DNA of 63,414 nt from the NCBI RefSeq assembly GCF_012911865.1, contig NZ_JAAXYH010000018.1:1-63414 (forward strand), read 5' to 3'. The notes under the pieces were generated by a model. That model was not told the DNA's origin, searched no databases, and saw nothing but the letters and a program-made list of their open reading frames with translations. Each line of letters opens with the position of its first letter. The stretch's first letter is position 1. Position numbers and translations under genes: made by a program. Of this stretch, positions 63,134-63,414 are shown in pieces. This DNA comes from Shewanella salipaludis (GTDB lineage Bacteria; Pseudomonadota; Gammaproteobacteria; Enterobacterales; Shewanellaceae).

Positions 63134-63414
63134 TTAATGTTCAGCCTTGGGATGCTTCCGCCAGCCCAACTGGCGGCCCCTCTTCCCAGCATCCAAGCGT
63201 TTGCCCGTTAGCGCTACTATATCGTCGATGAAACGCTCGTTTCCCAATGCTAGGCCTTTGTTCGCTGCCTTGCGGATATCGTCCAAGAGCCGGACGTCGA
63301 CATGACTTTTGAATAGTGCGCGGTACTGCTCTTGCCGTTTTGCCTCGTTATCCCCCAGCGCCAGGTACAACCTGTGGGGCGACAGTAGCTCGCTATTTCT
63401 ACCCAGGCCATTGC
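63134..63414 (-). CDS. RAYT (IS200-like) transposase, C-terminal part
   Basis: An open minus-strand frame enters at the right edge and stops at 63134-63136. It includes RLYLALGDNEAKRQEQYRAL, DVRLLDDIRKAANKGLALGN and GKRGRQLGWRKH, the standard C-terminus of REP-associated tyrosine transposases. The catalytic part should lie outside the window, so it may be intact. Box copies 4 and 5 begin a few bases past the stop codon. It cannot be the remainder of the 61430 stub, as gene order on the minus strand would be reversed, so there are two copies. Confidence 0.8.
   Translation of the reverse strand, partial: NGLGRNSELLSPHRLYLALGDNEAKRQEQYRALFKSHVDVRLLDDIRKAANKGLALGNERFIDDIVALTGKRLDAGKRGRQLGWRKHPKAEH

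Noticed and set aside
61430..63414. A single RAYT gene split by insertion of the YodC-like and 269-residue genes
   Set aside because: On the minus strand the N-terminal part lies downstream (left) of the C-terminal part, so they cannot be halves of one gene.

Overview
The window looks like chromosomal DNA from a Shewanella-type marine gammaproteobacterium (Alteromonadales). The grounds are a sigma-32-type promoter before groES-groEL, a Tat-exported (clade I) nitrous oxide reductase cluster with FNR/EtrA-like boxes, a Tsx/OmpK-like porin, and several small proteins whose sequences look Shewanella-like to me. Most of it is GC-rich core sequence in short operons. AT-rich accessory sequence appears at about 230-880, 6170-6610 and 61650-63130. 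Both window edges cut through IS200-like (RAYT/Y1-type) transposase genes of two different subfamilies. No tRNA, rRNA or CRISPR array was seen.

Layout. 1-900: transposase tail and an orphan membrane protein. 1.2-4.3 kb (minus): a tight three-gene operon with a zinc phospholipase C/S1-P1-like secreted enzyme, a parvulin-like periplasmic protein and a membrane-anchored Ala/Pro-rich protein, possibly an enzyme with its own folding factors. 4.5-10.7 kb: flippase, small unknowns, two transport/hydrolase genes and an AraC regulator. 10.7-18.6 kb (minus): nosRZDFYL for reduction of N2O to N2, followed at 18.95-19.25 kb by a small c-type cytochrome. nosR and the cytochrome each have an FNR-like box about 95-100 bp upstream, so they are probably co-induced without oxygen. 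19.5-27 kb: DUF4382 lipoprotein, small basic protein, esterase, LysR with divergent emrAB-like efflux, ElaA and YgiN-like proteins. 27-34 kb: MscS channel, ornithine/lysine decarboxylase, uridine phosphorylase facing a Tsx-like nucleoside porin, and an nfeD operon with two stomatin-like genes.

34.4-43.9 kb: LysR divergent from pirin and an isochorismatase-family hydrolase, an LRR-kinase fusion, a secreted M9 collagenase, a quinone oxidoreductase and a small acidic-tailed protein. 44-51 kb: DUF2391 protein, galM, galK, a CPA2 antiporter with an odd in-frame C-terminal remnant, dsbD and cutA. 51-59 kb: fxsA, an RND pump operon with divergent LysR, and a MATE exporter. 59-61 kb: groES-groEL behind a heat-shock promoter and an unusual perfect inverted repeat.

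61.4-63.4 kb: the most unusual part. Five copies of a GGGGTCAGAGCC-type box, in both orientations, surround a 42-codon RAYT N-terminal stub, a YodC-like gene, an unrecognised 269-residue protein and the 3' end of another RAYT. This resembles a RAYT-linked repeat family with internal-deletion derivatives and possible cargo. Several genes and gene ends also carry short tandem repeats of 12, 15, 18 or 21 bp.
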